Positions 1 to 5,587 of a stretch of DNA of 5,587 nucleotides are shown here, one piece after another. The translations under genes and the position numbers were made by a program. The notes under the pieces were generated by a model. That model ran no database searches, was not told the origin of the DNA, and saw nothing but the letters and a program-made list of their open reading frames with translations. This stretch comes from an uncultured Lachnospiraceae bacterium (GTDB lineage Bacteria; Bacillota; Clostridia; Lachnospirales; Lachnospiraceae), in the NCBI GenBank assembly GCA_946611525.1, contig CAMODS010000099.1, positions 1 through 5,587 on the forward strand. The letters run 5' to 3'. The stretch's first letter is position 1; every line of letters begins with the position of its first letter.

Positions 1-1904
1 CCCCCAAAAGGACCCTGTGCCTTCCATACCGGCACAGACAAGGAAAGCTCCTCGCCGCCGCAGTTTATCACCACAACTATCTTTTCAAGGTCAGTAAATC
101 TGGAATATGTGACATAGTTTCTCCCTGCGGACAAAAACATAAAGGATCCCGTCCTAAGCGCCTCATGGGCCTTGTGCATAAATATCACGTCCCTGTGGAA
201 ATCGATAAGCGCACGGTCAGGATTGTCCCATGGATAGGTACGTCGATTGTCCGGATCGGTAAAGCCCACCACACCGGCTTCGTCACCGTAGTAAACAGTA
301 GGCGCTCCGGGCCATGTCATCTGCATCATGACTCCCAGCTTGAAAACCGGTACACTGATTCCCTCTGACGCAGCCTTGCTGCCCAGCTGATCCACCCGGC
401 CCACCTTGTGATTGGTCCTGGTCAAAAATCTGGAGTGATCATGGTTCGAAAGCTCGTTCATGGCAATGTGCAGTGAAGGCGTCATAAACGCTGTCATGCA
501 GTGGAGCATGGTAACCTCAAAGCGCTTGCCGTCTCCGATGGCGCTCTCGTCTATCCTGTCGGAGTGCTTTTCCATACCTGTCAAAAAGAAGGAAATGGGC
601 TCCATAAATGCATCGTAATTCATGATGGTGTCCCACTGTGTACCCTCCAGCCAGGCTGAAGCATCACCATAGTGTTCCGCCAGTATCACAGCATTGGGAT
701 TGGCGCGCTTCACCACCGTCCTAAATGCCTGCCAGAAACGGTGATTGTACTCCTCACTGTGTCCCAGATCTGCCGCCACATCCAGTCTCCAGCCATCACA
801 GTTGTAGGGCGGCGATACCCATTTGGCACCTATGCGAAGGATGTAATTTGTCAGATCCGCACTGCCCTCATAATTAAGCTTTGGCAAGGTGTCGTGTCCC
901 CACCATCCGTCATAGGTATAGTTGTAGGGCCATTTGTCCTCCTCGTAAAAATGGAAGAACTCCCGGTATGGGCTGTCCTTGGTGACGTAGGCACCCGGCT
1001 CGTAGCCCTCCTGACCTTCATATATCCTCTCTCTGTCCAGCCACTTATTGAAGGAACCGCAGTGATTGAAGACTCCGTCCAGGATCACCTTCATGCCCCT
1101 CTCGTGGGCTGCAGCCACAAGGCTTGCAAAAAACTCGTTGGAAGCATTGAGGTTTCGCCTGTCTGTGGTACGTCTGATATATCTTGTGGCGTGCCTGTTG
1201 TCGTAGTCATCCTCTGCCAAAACATCACCGTCATCAACCACTATCTTGCCATAGTGTGGATCAATATGGTCATAATCCTGGGCGTCGTATTTGTGGTTGG
1301 AAGGGGATACGAAAAGGGGATTAAAATAAATGACTTCTATGCCCAGGCTCTTCAGATAATCCAGCTTGTCATATACGCCCTGCAGATCGCCGCCGTAAAA
1401 GCAGGCAACGTCAAAGTTTGAAGGATTTGTGTTCCAGTCACGTATCCGCTTTGAGTGCATGGAAATATAGTGATATTCGCCGTCTAAAACATCATTGCCG
1501 TCATCGGAATTGCAAAAGCGATCCACCAGGATCTGATACATGACGGCTCCCTTGGCCCAATCGGGCGTGGAAAAGCCGGGCATAATGGAAAATCTGTATT
1601 GGATGCGGAAATCATCGGTTACGCCGAATCTGTCGTAGAAAACGTACTCCCTGCCGCATCTTATTTCGAAATGATAAAATACCCTTTTTTCGGTAAGTGA
1701 AAGTGAAACCTGATAAAAAGCAAACTCCCCGGACTGGCTGTCGTAATACATGGGAAGCCTGCGTCCGTCATCGAGGACCAAAGTACAGGTGACGAAATCA
1801 TGGCGGTCAAGGCGGATGCGGATAATAACATCACTGCCTGCCGCCGGCTCCTCCGGCTGCCTGTATCTTATTGTACCGTCAGAAAAAATCGCATCGCGGT
1901 TCAT
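1..1904 (-). CDS. Glycoside hydrolase family 13 alpha-glucan hydrolase (neopullulanase/amylopullulanase-like), C-terminus cut by window edge
   Basis: Hydrolyses alpha-glucosidic bonds in starch-, pullulan- or maltodextrin-type glucans. The exact substrate cannot be read from sequence. 634 codons are open from ATG 1904 to the edge with no stop. Residues 1-110 form a beta-rich N-terminal domain like the CBM34-type domain of neopullulanases. The (beta/alpha)8 barrel starts at MYQILVDRF (122-130). The conserved GH13 regions follow in order: FYGGDLQG (169-176), S-NHKYD (202-207), DGVFNH (276-281), DGWRLD (370-375, nucleophile D375), LAEHYGD (408-414, acid/base E410), LSNHD (485-489, transition-state D489) and YYGDEAG (538-544). 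The C-terminal beta domain begins near 575 and is incomplete. There is no signal peptide, so it is probably cytoplasmic and acts on imported oligosaccharides. A polar insertion at about 221-252 lengthens the loop before the helix leading to region I. It lies downstream of a terminator-like hairpin, so it is likely transcribed apart from ftsH. The GH13 assignment is firm; the subfamily (GH13_39- or GH13_20-like) is a guess. Confidence 0.95.
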   Translation of the reverse strand, partial: MNRDAIFSDGTIRYRQPEEPAAGSDVIIRIRLDRHDFVTCTLVLDDGRRLPMYYDSQSGEFAFYQVSLSLTEKRVFYHFEIRCGREYVFYDRFGVTDDFRIQYRFSIMPGFSTPDWAKGAVMYQILVDRFCNSDDGNDVLDGEYHYISMHSKRIRDWNTNPSNFDVACFYGGDLQGVYDKLDYLKSLGIEVIYFNPLFVSPSNHKYDAQDYDHIDPHYGKIVVDDGDVLAEDDYDNRHATRYIRRTTDRRNLNASNEFFASLVAAAHERGMKVILDGVFNHCGSFNKWLDRERIYEGQEGYEPGAYVTKDSPYREFFHFYEEDKWPYNYTYDGWWGHDTLPKLNYEGSADLTNYILRIGAKWVSPPYNCDGWRLDVAADLGHSEEYNHRFWQAFRTVVKRANPNAVILAEHYGDASAWLEGTQWDTIMNYDAFMEPISFFLTGMEKHSDRIDESAIGDGKRFEVTMLHCMTAFMTPSLHIAMNELSNHDHSRFLTRTNHKVGRVDQLGSKAASEGISVPVFKLGVMMQMTWPGAPTVYYGDEAGVVGFTDPDNRRTYPWDNPDRALIDFHRDVIFMHKAHEALRTGSFMFLSAGRNYVTYSRFTDLEKIVVVINCGGEELSLSVPVWKAQGPFG

Positions 1905-1908
1905 AAGT

Positions 1909-1913
1909 CCTCC
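1909..1913 (-). promoter_or_regulatory. Ribosome binding site of the GH13 gene
   Basis: GGAGG on the minus strand lies four bases before ATG 1904. This is a perfect anti-16S match but closer than the usual 6-9 bases. The frame stays open upstream past 1989. The only other upstream start candidate seen, a GTG at 1928, has no Shine-Dalgarno sequence, so this site decides the start. Confidence 0.8.
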
Positions 1914-1937
1914 GTTCCCCCGTTCCACCGGGATATT

Positions 1938-1985
1938 GTATACGGAATCATGGCTACGCGCGTCGTGCTTTAATCTCCCGTATAC
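1938..1985. repeat. Inverted repeat GTATACGG / CCGTATAC upstream of the GH13 gene
   Basis: GTATACGG (1938-1945) and CCGTATAC (1978-1985) are perfect 8-base inverted copies separated by 32 bases. Each contains the self-complementary GTATAC, and the second lies in the 8-base palindrome CGTATACG (1979-1986). The pair sits 34-81 bases before the GH13 start and just after the terminator hairpin, where a regulator could bind. That function is inferred only from position and symmetry, and no known operator consensus was recognised. Confidence 0.4.
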
Positions 1986-1987
1986 GT

Positions 1988-2015
1988 TAAAAAGACAGCT
2001 TGCGCTGTCTTTTTA
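1988..2015 (-). terminator. Intrinsic terminator after ftsH (potentially bidirectional)
   Basis: A perfect 12-bp inverted repeat, TAAAAAGACAGC (1988-1999) and GCTGTCTTTTTA (2004-2015), has a 4-base loop. On the minus strand the GC-containing part of the stem is followed by a run of five U, as in a rho-independent terminator. The plus strand gives an equivalent U run, so it could work both ways, although no plus-strand gene reaches it. It lies 163 bases past the ftsH stop and 83 bases before the GH13 start. It therefore closes the tilS-hpt-ftsH transcript, or acts as an attenuator in a GH13 leader. Confidence 0.85.
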
Positions 2016-2100
2016 GGAGAAGGTATTTTTACTATGGGGGATAGTAAAAATAAAATGTATTGGGGGGTTTTTACGAATGTAATTATATCCCCATTCTCCT
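2015..2100 (-). repeat. Nested, mutually exclusive inverted repeats in the ftsH-GH13 intergenic region
   Basis: Four pairings are visible. (1) TATTTTTACTAT (2024-2035) and ATAGTAAAAATA (2041-2052) make a perfect 12-bp stem with a five-base loop, all C in minus-strand RNA. (2) AGGAGAA (2015-2021) and TTCTCCT (2094-2100) make a 7-bp outer stem that abuts the terminator and shares base 2015 with it. (3) TATCCCCAT (2086-2094) is complementary to ATGGGGGATA (2034-2043) with one bulged base, and this overlaps and competes with pairing 1. (4) GTAAAAA (2044-2050) can also pair with a second TTTTTAC (2068-2074). In minus-strand RNA there are C-runs at 2036-2040 and 2062-2067 and one G-run at 2089-2092. 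No known riboswitch class was recognised and no ORF is apparent. The pairings are seen directly; any regulatory role is inference. Confidence 0.6.
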
Positions 2101-2108
2101 ACAAAGTG

Positions 2109-2147
2109 TGCACAAACATGCTAAAAGATTAAAAAAACTTTTGTGCA
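2109..2147 (-). repeat. Inverted repeat TGCACAAA / TTTGTGCA after ftsH
   Basis: TGCACAAA (2109-2116) and TTTGTGCA (2140-2147) are perfect 8-base inverted copies. The left one lies in the palindrome TGTGCACA (2107-2114). The segment between them holds AAAAG (2123-2127), which can pair with CTTTT (2138-2142), so two alternative weak hairpins are possible. Seven consecutive A lie in the inner loop. It starts 32 bases past the ftsH stop. It could protect the 3' end of the ftsH mRNA, but the stem is AT-rich and has no following U tract typical of a terminator. Confidence 0.4.
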
Positions 2148-2178
2148 TATTATCTAAAATAGCTTCATGCCCACCTGA

Positions 2179-4080
2179 TCAGTCCTCTACAGCCACTCCC
2201 TCGCGGTTTAAAACGTCTTCACTCTTCTCAAAAACCTGGTCTCCGAAAAGCTCTTCAAACTCCTTGCGGGAGATCTTTTCCTTTTCAATGAGAAGCTTCG
2301 CACAGCTGTGAAGTACATCCATATGCTCACCGATGATACTCTTTGCCCTGTCATAGCACTCATCAATGATGCGGCTGACCTCCTCGTCGATGGCTGCCGC
2401 CACTTCTTCACTGTAGCTCTTCACATGGCCGTAATCTCTGCCCAAAAACACCTCGTCCTCATCCATATGGTAGTCTATGGGTCCTATGCGATCCGAAAAA
2501 CCGAATCTGGTAACCATATGTCTGGCAGTAGCTGTGGCCTGCTTGATATCCTGCGAAGCTCCTGTGGTAACATCTCCAAAGATCAGCTCCTCTGCAACCC
2601 TGCCGCCGAAATCAACCACAATATTCTGCATCATCTTGGACTTGGTGTTGAACATCTCATCCTTTTCAGGCAGAGGCATGGTATAGCCTGCAGCACTCTG
2701 GCCTGTGGGAATGATGGATACGGAATAAACCGGCCCCACATCCGGAAGCACATGGAAAAGTATGGCATGCCCCGCCTCGTGATAGGCAGTTATCTTTTTC
2801 TCCTTTTCGGAAATGACCTTGGAACGCTTCTCGGTACCGATACCCACCTTTACAAAGGAGTTTTTGATATCCTTTTGTGTAAGATAAGCCCGGTTGTCCT
2901 TTGCAGTGGCGATGGCCGCCTCGTTTAAAAGGTTCTCCAGATCTGCTCCCGTAAAGCCGGCAGTAGTCTGGGCTATCTGCTTAAGATCCACATCATCGGA
3001 AAGGGGCTTGTTTTTGGCATGAACATTGAGGATCTCCTCACGGCCCCTGACATCGGGTCGGCCCACGAAAACCTTGCGGTCAAAACGACCGGGACGCATG
3101 ATGGCGGGATCCAATATATCTACACGGTTGGTAGCCGCCATAACTATGATGCCTTCGTTCACACCAAAACCGTCCATCTCTACCAAAATCTGGTTAAGGG
3201 TCTGCTCTCTTTCATCATGTCCGCCGCCCATACCCGAGCCGCGCTTTCTGGCTACCGCGTCTATCTCATCGATAAAAACTATACAGGGGGCATTCTTTTT
3301 CGCATCCTCAAAAAGGTCGCGGACACGGGATGCACCCACACCTACAAACATCTCTACGAAGTCGGAACCTGAAATGGAGAAAAACGGCACTCCGGCCTCA
3401 CCGGCCACAGCCCTTGCCAAAAGAGTCTTACCTGTTCCGGGAGGGCCCACCAGGATCATGCCCTTGGGTATACGTGCTCCCACCTTGGTATATTTGTCTG
3501 GATCCTTTAAAAAGTCAACCACCTCAACCAGTTCTTCTTTTTCCTCTATGAGGCCTGCTACGTCCTCAAACCTGGTCTTCATATTCTCCTGAGTGGTAAG
3601 CTTGGCGCGGGACTTGCCGAAATTCATCATCCGGTTGTTGCCACCGCCTCCCATGCCGCCGCCCATCATCTGTCCATTCATCAGTATCATGAACAAAATG
3701 AAAAGCACTGCTACCACCACAAGCATGGGCAGCATGTCAGTAAACCATGAGTCCTGGGGCACATCATAAATGACATACTTGGTGTAGCCGGCCTCATCCA
3801 AAAGACGCTGGGCTTCATTGACATCCGTAACATATATCGTGGCTCTGGGGGCCTGTGGGTCACCTTCGTTCTTTTTTAAAGTGACTTCCAGTGATCCCGT
3901 GGGCACCTGCTCATTCTGATGGATACCCACCGAAGTGACATTATCCTCACTGATCTGCTTTAACAGCTGATCCATGGACATATTCGGGGCTGACTGCTCG
4001 GTAAAAAAGTACCACAAAAAGATGATAACAAGAATTAAAAGCAGATATATCCCAAAACCGTTTCTTCTCTGTGACTGCAA
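2179..4080 (-). CDS. ftsH: ATP-dependent zinc metalloprotease FtsH
   Basis: Membrane-anchored hexameric AAA+ protease that unfolds and degrades misassembled membrane proteins and some cytosolic regulators. The gene is complete at 633 residues, normal for the family. Transmembrane segment 1 is at about 11-26, followed by a small extracytoplasmic domain (about 27-114), transmembrane segment 2 (about 115-134) and a Gly/Met/Asn-rich linker (about 136-152). The AAA+ module has Walker A GPPGTGKT (212-219), pore loop MFVGVG (244-249), Walker B IVFIDEID (267-274) and the second region of homology with arginine fingers (about 315-335, ending RPGRFDR). The protease domain has HEAGH (434-438; zinc ligands H434 and H438, catalytic E435) and a third zinc ligand D511 in TTGASQD. 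The start is TTG: the upstream codon is GTT, preceded by an in-frame TAG, and an AGGAG lies nine bases before the TTG. The next in-frame Met, at 34, would lose the first membrane segment. It lies 58 bases after hpt in the same operon. Confidence 0.98.
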   Translation of the reverse strand: MQSQRRNGFGIYLLLILVIIFLWYFFTEQSAPNMSMDQLLKQISEDNVTSVGIHQNEQVPTGSLEVTLKKNEGDPQAPRATIYVTDVNEAQRLLDEAGYTKYVIYDVPQDSWFTDMLPMLVVVAVLFILFMILMNGQMMGGGMGGGGNNRMMNFGKSRAKLTTQENMKTRFEDVAGLIEEKEELVEVVDFLKDPDKYTKVGARIPKGMILVGPPGTGKTLLARAVAGEAGVPFFSISGSDFVEMFVGVGASRVRDLFEDAKKNAPCIVFIDEIDAVARKRGSGMGGGHDEREQTLNQILVEMDGFGVNEGIIVMAATNRVDILDPAIMRPGRFDRKVFVGRPDVRGREEILNVHAKNKPLSDDVDLKQIAQTTAGFTGADLENLLNEAAIATAKDNRAYLTQKDIKNSFVKVGIGTEKRSKVISEKEKKITAYHEAGHAILFHVLPDVGPVYSVSIIPTGQSAAGYTMPLPEKDEMFNTKSKMMQNIVVDFGGRVAEELIFGDVTTGASQDIKQATATARHMVTRFGFSDRIGPIDYHMDEDEVFLGRDYGHVKSYSEEVAAAIDEEVSRIIDECYDRAKSIIGEHMDVLHSCAKLLIEKEKISRKEFEELFGDQVFEKSEDVLNREGVAVED

Positions 4081-4089
4081 AACCTATTG

Positions 4090-4094
4090 CTCCT
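4090..4094 (-). promoter_or_regulatory. Ribosome binding site that fixes the TTG start of ftsH
   Basis: AGGAG on the minus strand is nine bases before TTG 4080-4078. An in-frame TAG at 4086-4084 lies between the two, so translation cannot begin further upstream. The site together with this stop supports TTG as the true initiation codon. Confidence 0.85.
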
Positions 4095-4138
4095 ATTCTA
4101 AAAACTTATATAGATCCTTCGCTATGCCAAGGATAACA

Positions 4139-4663
4139 TTATATTCCCTCTACGATCCCTATGTACGGGAGATTCCTGTATTTCTGGTCATAGTCAAGGC
4201 CATATCCCACCACAAAGGCATCCGGAATGGTAAAACCTATGTAATCCATATCAACATCCACCTCGCGGCGGTCAGGCTTGTCAAGCATGGCACAAAGCTT
4301 CACGCTTTTGGCCCTGCGGCCCTTGAAAAGCTCAGAAAGATAATTCAGAGTGTTACCACTGTCGATGATGTCCTCAACAATGATGACATTTCTGCCCTCA
4401 ACACCTAAGTCAAGATCCTTTTTGATCTGGATCTCGCCGGTGGATACCGTGCCTGAGCCGTAGGATGATGTGGCCATAAAGTCTATGGTCACCGGAACCG
4501 TGATCCTCTTTGCAAGCTCACAGGCAAAAAATGCCGCGCCCTTTAAAATACAAACCAGAAAAACACTTTCCCCCTCGTAATCTGCAGAGATCTGTGCTCC
4601 CAACTCTGCTATACGCCCTTCAAGCTCTTCTTCTGAAAGCATCACGCGCACTGTTTCACTCAT
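4139..4663 (-). CDS. hpt: Hypoxanthine phosphoribosyltransferase
   Basis: Purine salvage enzyme that transfers phosphoribose from PRPP to hypoxanthine, and usually guanine, giving IMP or GMP in the cytoplasm. It is complete at 174 residues, typical for bacterial Hpt. The PRPP-binding signature VIIVEDIIDSGNTL spans 93-106, with the acidic pair E97-D98 and the catalytic-base region at D101. L40-K41-G42 forms the conserved pyrophosphate-binding loop. SSYGSGT (66-72) belongs to the flexible loop that closes over the active site. DKPDRR (128-133) and IPDAFVVGYGLDY (146-158) match the purine-binding end of the fold. ATG 4663 is preceded by GGAGG at seven bases. Only one base separates it from the tilS stop, so it is likely translationally coupled. 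The tilS-hpt-ftsH order is a known Firmicutes arrangement; in Bacillus subtilis TilS and HprT are also reported to take part in ftsH transcription, but nothing here tests that. Confidence 0.97.
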   Translation of the reverse strand: MSETVRVMLSEEELEGRIAELGAQISADYEGESVFLVCILKGAAFFACELAKRITVPVTIDFMATSSYGSGTVSTGEIQIKKDLDLGVEGRNVIIVEDIIDSGNTLNYLSELFKGRRAKSVKLCAMLDKPDRREVDVDMDYIGFTIPDAFVVGYGLDYDQKYRNLPYIGIVEGI

Positions 4664-4664
4664 A

Positions 4665-5587
4665 TCATGTCCTCCAATATTCTACCTGAAGTATATCCTG
4701 TGTCCGGTCATCAACTCTCATATCCTCGCTTCCCCGGTATCCGGCAGCCAAAATAACCTTGCTGCCTTCACATAAAAGCCAGGCCTCCTCCCGTTCATTC
4801 CGGGGGATCTTTTCATCCACGAAATATCTGGCAAGGGGCTTTTTCGTACCTTTCGGGGATATTACAAGGTAGTCCCCGTCTCTGCGGTGCCTGATGACCA
4901 TATTCCCACTTATTTTACCATAATCATAGTATTTAGCATAGTTTTTTTGAAATGACATGGTTTTGTACAGATTTTTGGCATCCTCGCCGGAAAACAGCGT
5001 CATCCTTATATACCAGCCATCCATGGAAAACTCAGCCTTTTCGCCGCCTCGCAGGAAAGGCACGGGAGTGGCAGTCCCATCAACGTCAGTGGCTCTTTTT
5101 ATAATATCGCTCTTAAGCCTCAATCTGTCATATACCTTTTCTATCTGCTGGCCTCCCGGCAGATCCACAGACTTCCCGGTATCGTTTGTGATCAGATCAT
5201 CGATAGCCTCGTAGTGGACGCGGCTTACATCCCTGGCCTTTCCTATATCCCGGATCCATAGCCGTATCACACTACGTCTTAATGACGGAGAATGATCCTT
5301 TAGAACTGTTACCGAAAGCTCCCTGCCTCCGCTGGCCTCCTCATAAAGTCTTTCGGCACTTTCCTCAGCCAGTTCCAGCTCCCGCAGGGCTCTTGCGCTG
5401 TCATTTATATGCTCGATGGCTTTGTTGTTTATGTTGATAAGCTCCGGGATGACCCTGTGTCTGATGCGGTTTCTGGTGTAATCATCAGAAAGATTGGTGG
5501 CGTCCGTCACGTAGCTTTGGTTCCTCTCCTTTAGGTATGATTCCACGTCAGCTCTGGTCACTGACAAAAGAGGTCTTATGATAACGA
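4665..5587 (-). CDS. tilS: tRNA(Ile)-lysidine synthase, N-terminal part outside the window
   Basis: TilS attaches lysine to C34 of the CAU-anticodon tRNA-Ile, using ATP, so that it reads AUA and is charged with isoleucine; it is normally essential. 306 residues are visible and the frame is open to the right edge. The PP-loop ATP-binding domain with its SGGxDS motif (roughly the first 150-180 residues) lies outside. What remains begins VIIRPLL, a conserved segment closing the catalytic domain, then T-DATN--DDYTRNRIRH (visible residues 27-43), a family hallmark that follows the ATPase core. A helical middle section follows, then the TilS C-terminal domain (about 229-299) with DGD, KGTKKPLARYFVDEKIPR and a GYRGSED-type end. 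A TTG at 5567 might be taken as a start, but conserved TilS residues continue upstream of it, so it is internal. It ends in TGA one base before hpt. Confidence 0.95.
   Translation of the reverse strand, partial: VIIRPLLSVTRADVESYLKERNQSYVTDATNLSDDYTRNRIRHRVIPELININNKAIEHINDSARALRELELAEESAERLYEEASGGRELSVTVLKDHSPSLRRSVIRLWIRDIGKARDVSRVHYEAIDDLITNDTGKSVDLPGGQQIEKVYDRLRLKSDIIKRATDVDGTATPVPFLRGGEKAEFSMDGWYIRMTLFSGEDAKNLYKTMSFQKNYAKYYDYGKISGNMVIRHRRDGDYLVISPKGTKKPLARYFVDEKIPRNEREEAWLLCEGSKVILAAGYRGSEDMRVDDRTQDILQVEYWRT
4671..4675 (-). promoter_or_regulatory. Ribosome binding site of hpt inside the end of tilS
   Basis: GGAGG on the minus strand lies within the last codons of tilS, seven bases before the hpt ATG (4663). 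The tilS TGA (4667-4665) falls between site and start, so a ribosome ending tilS stops directly on the hpt initiation region. This is the layout expected for coupled translation. Confidence 0.85.

Noticed and set aside
672..1421. Plus-strand open frame of 249 codons
   Set aside because: It lies antisense to the GH13 gene, whose full set of catalytic motifs is in the opposite frame. The predicted protein resembles no family I know, and no convincing ribosome site was noticed.
2149..2154. GATAAT on the minus strand just after ftsH as a -10 box
   Set aside because: The hexamer at the expected -35 distance is CAGGTG, unlike TTGACA; nothing else supports a promoter there.
2015..2178. Known riboswitch, tRNA, small RNA or CRISPR array in the intergenic region
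   Set aside because: There is no cloverleaf, no regularly spaced direct repeats and no consensus core of a riboswitch class that I recognise; only generic inverted repeats can be supported.
2308..2928. Plus-strand open frame of 206 codons
   Set aside because: It is antisense to the protease domain of ftsH and is explained as a shadow of that conserved coding sequence.
3026..3592. Plus-strand open frame of 188 codons, overlapping another at 3019-3372
   Set aside because: Antisense to the AAA+ module of ftsH; low-complexity Ser/Pro/Arg-rich translation typical of a shadow frame.
4107..4112. TATATA-like -10 box for a separate ftsH promoter
   Set aside because: No -35-like hexamer lies at 16-18 bases, and AT-rich gaps produce such hexamers by chance.
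4114..4134. Inverted repeat ATCCTT / AAGGAT in the hpt-ftsH gap as a terminator
   Set aside because: Only six base pairs with a nine-base loop and no directly following U run. The nearest T run is about ten bases further on, so it is too weak to support a terminator.
3974..4408. Plus-strand open frame crossing the ftsH-hpt gap
   Set aside because: Its codons are the complement of ftsH and hpt coding sequence, and the proteins on the minus strand are unmistakable.
5565..5567. TTG as the start of tilS
   Set aside because: The frame continues upstream to the edge and includes conserved TilS residues (IIRPLL); the gene is cut by the window rather than short.

Overview
The window carries one gene block on the minus strand and looks like chromosomal DNA of an anaerobic Clostridia-type Firmicute, probably of the Lachnospiraceae. 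This placement is an inference. It rests on the tilS-hpt-ftsH gene order typical of Firmicutes, on FtsH and GH13 protein sequences that resemble clostridial ones, on strong GGAGG-type ribosome binding sites, and on intermediate GC content with AT-rich intergenic DNA. No rRNA or other phylogenetic marker is present to settle it.

Reading in the direction of transcription (from high to low coordinates), the window opens inside tilS (tRNA-Ile lysidine synthase, N-terminal part outside the window). Next come hpt (hypoxanthine phosphoribosyltransferase), one base after the tilS stop, and ftsH (membrane AAA+ zinc metalloprotease, complete, TTG start), 58 bases after hpt. The three form a housekeeping operon joining tRNA decoding, purine salvage and membrane protein quality control. 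Each start within it has a clear Shine-Dalgarno sequence.

After ftsH comes a 274-base non-coding stretch (1905-2178). It is AT-rich and unusually dense in inverted repeats. From ftsH onward these are a weak hairpin-forming repeat (2109-2147), a nested set of pairing segments with C-run/G-run loops (2015-2100), a perfect 12-bp terminator-like hairpin with U-tracts in both directions (1988-2015), and a GTATACGG/CCGTATAC inverted repeat (1938-1985) just before the next gene.

The last gene (1904 to the left edge) is a large cytoplasmic glycoside hydrolase of family 13 of the neopullulanase/amylopullulanase kind. All catalytic residues are visible, and the C-terminus is cut by the window edge. 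It is probably a separate transcription unit for alpha-glucan breakdown.

No new multi-gene system is visible. The most interesting signal is the structured intergenic leader between ftsH and the GH13 gene, which could be a plain terminator plus promoter region or an attenuator-like leader RNA.
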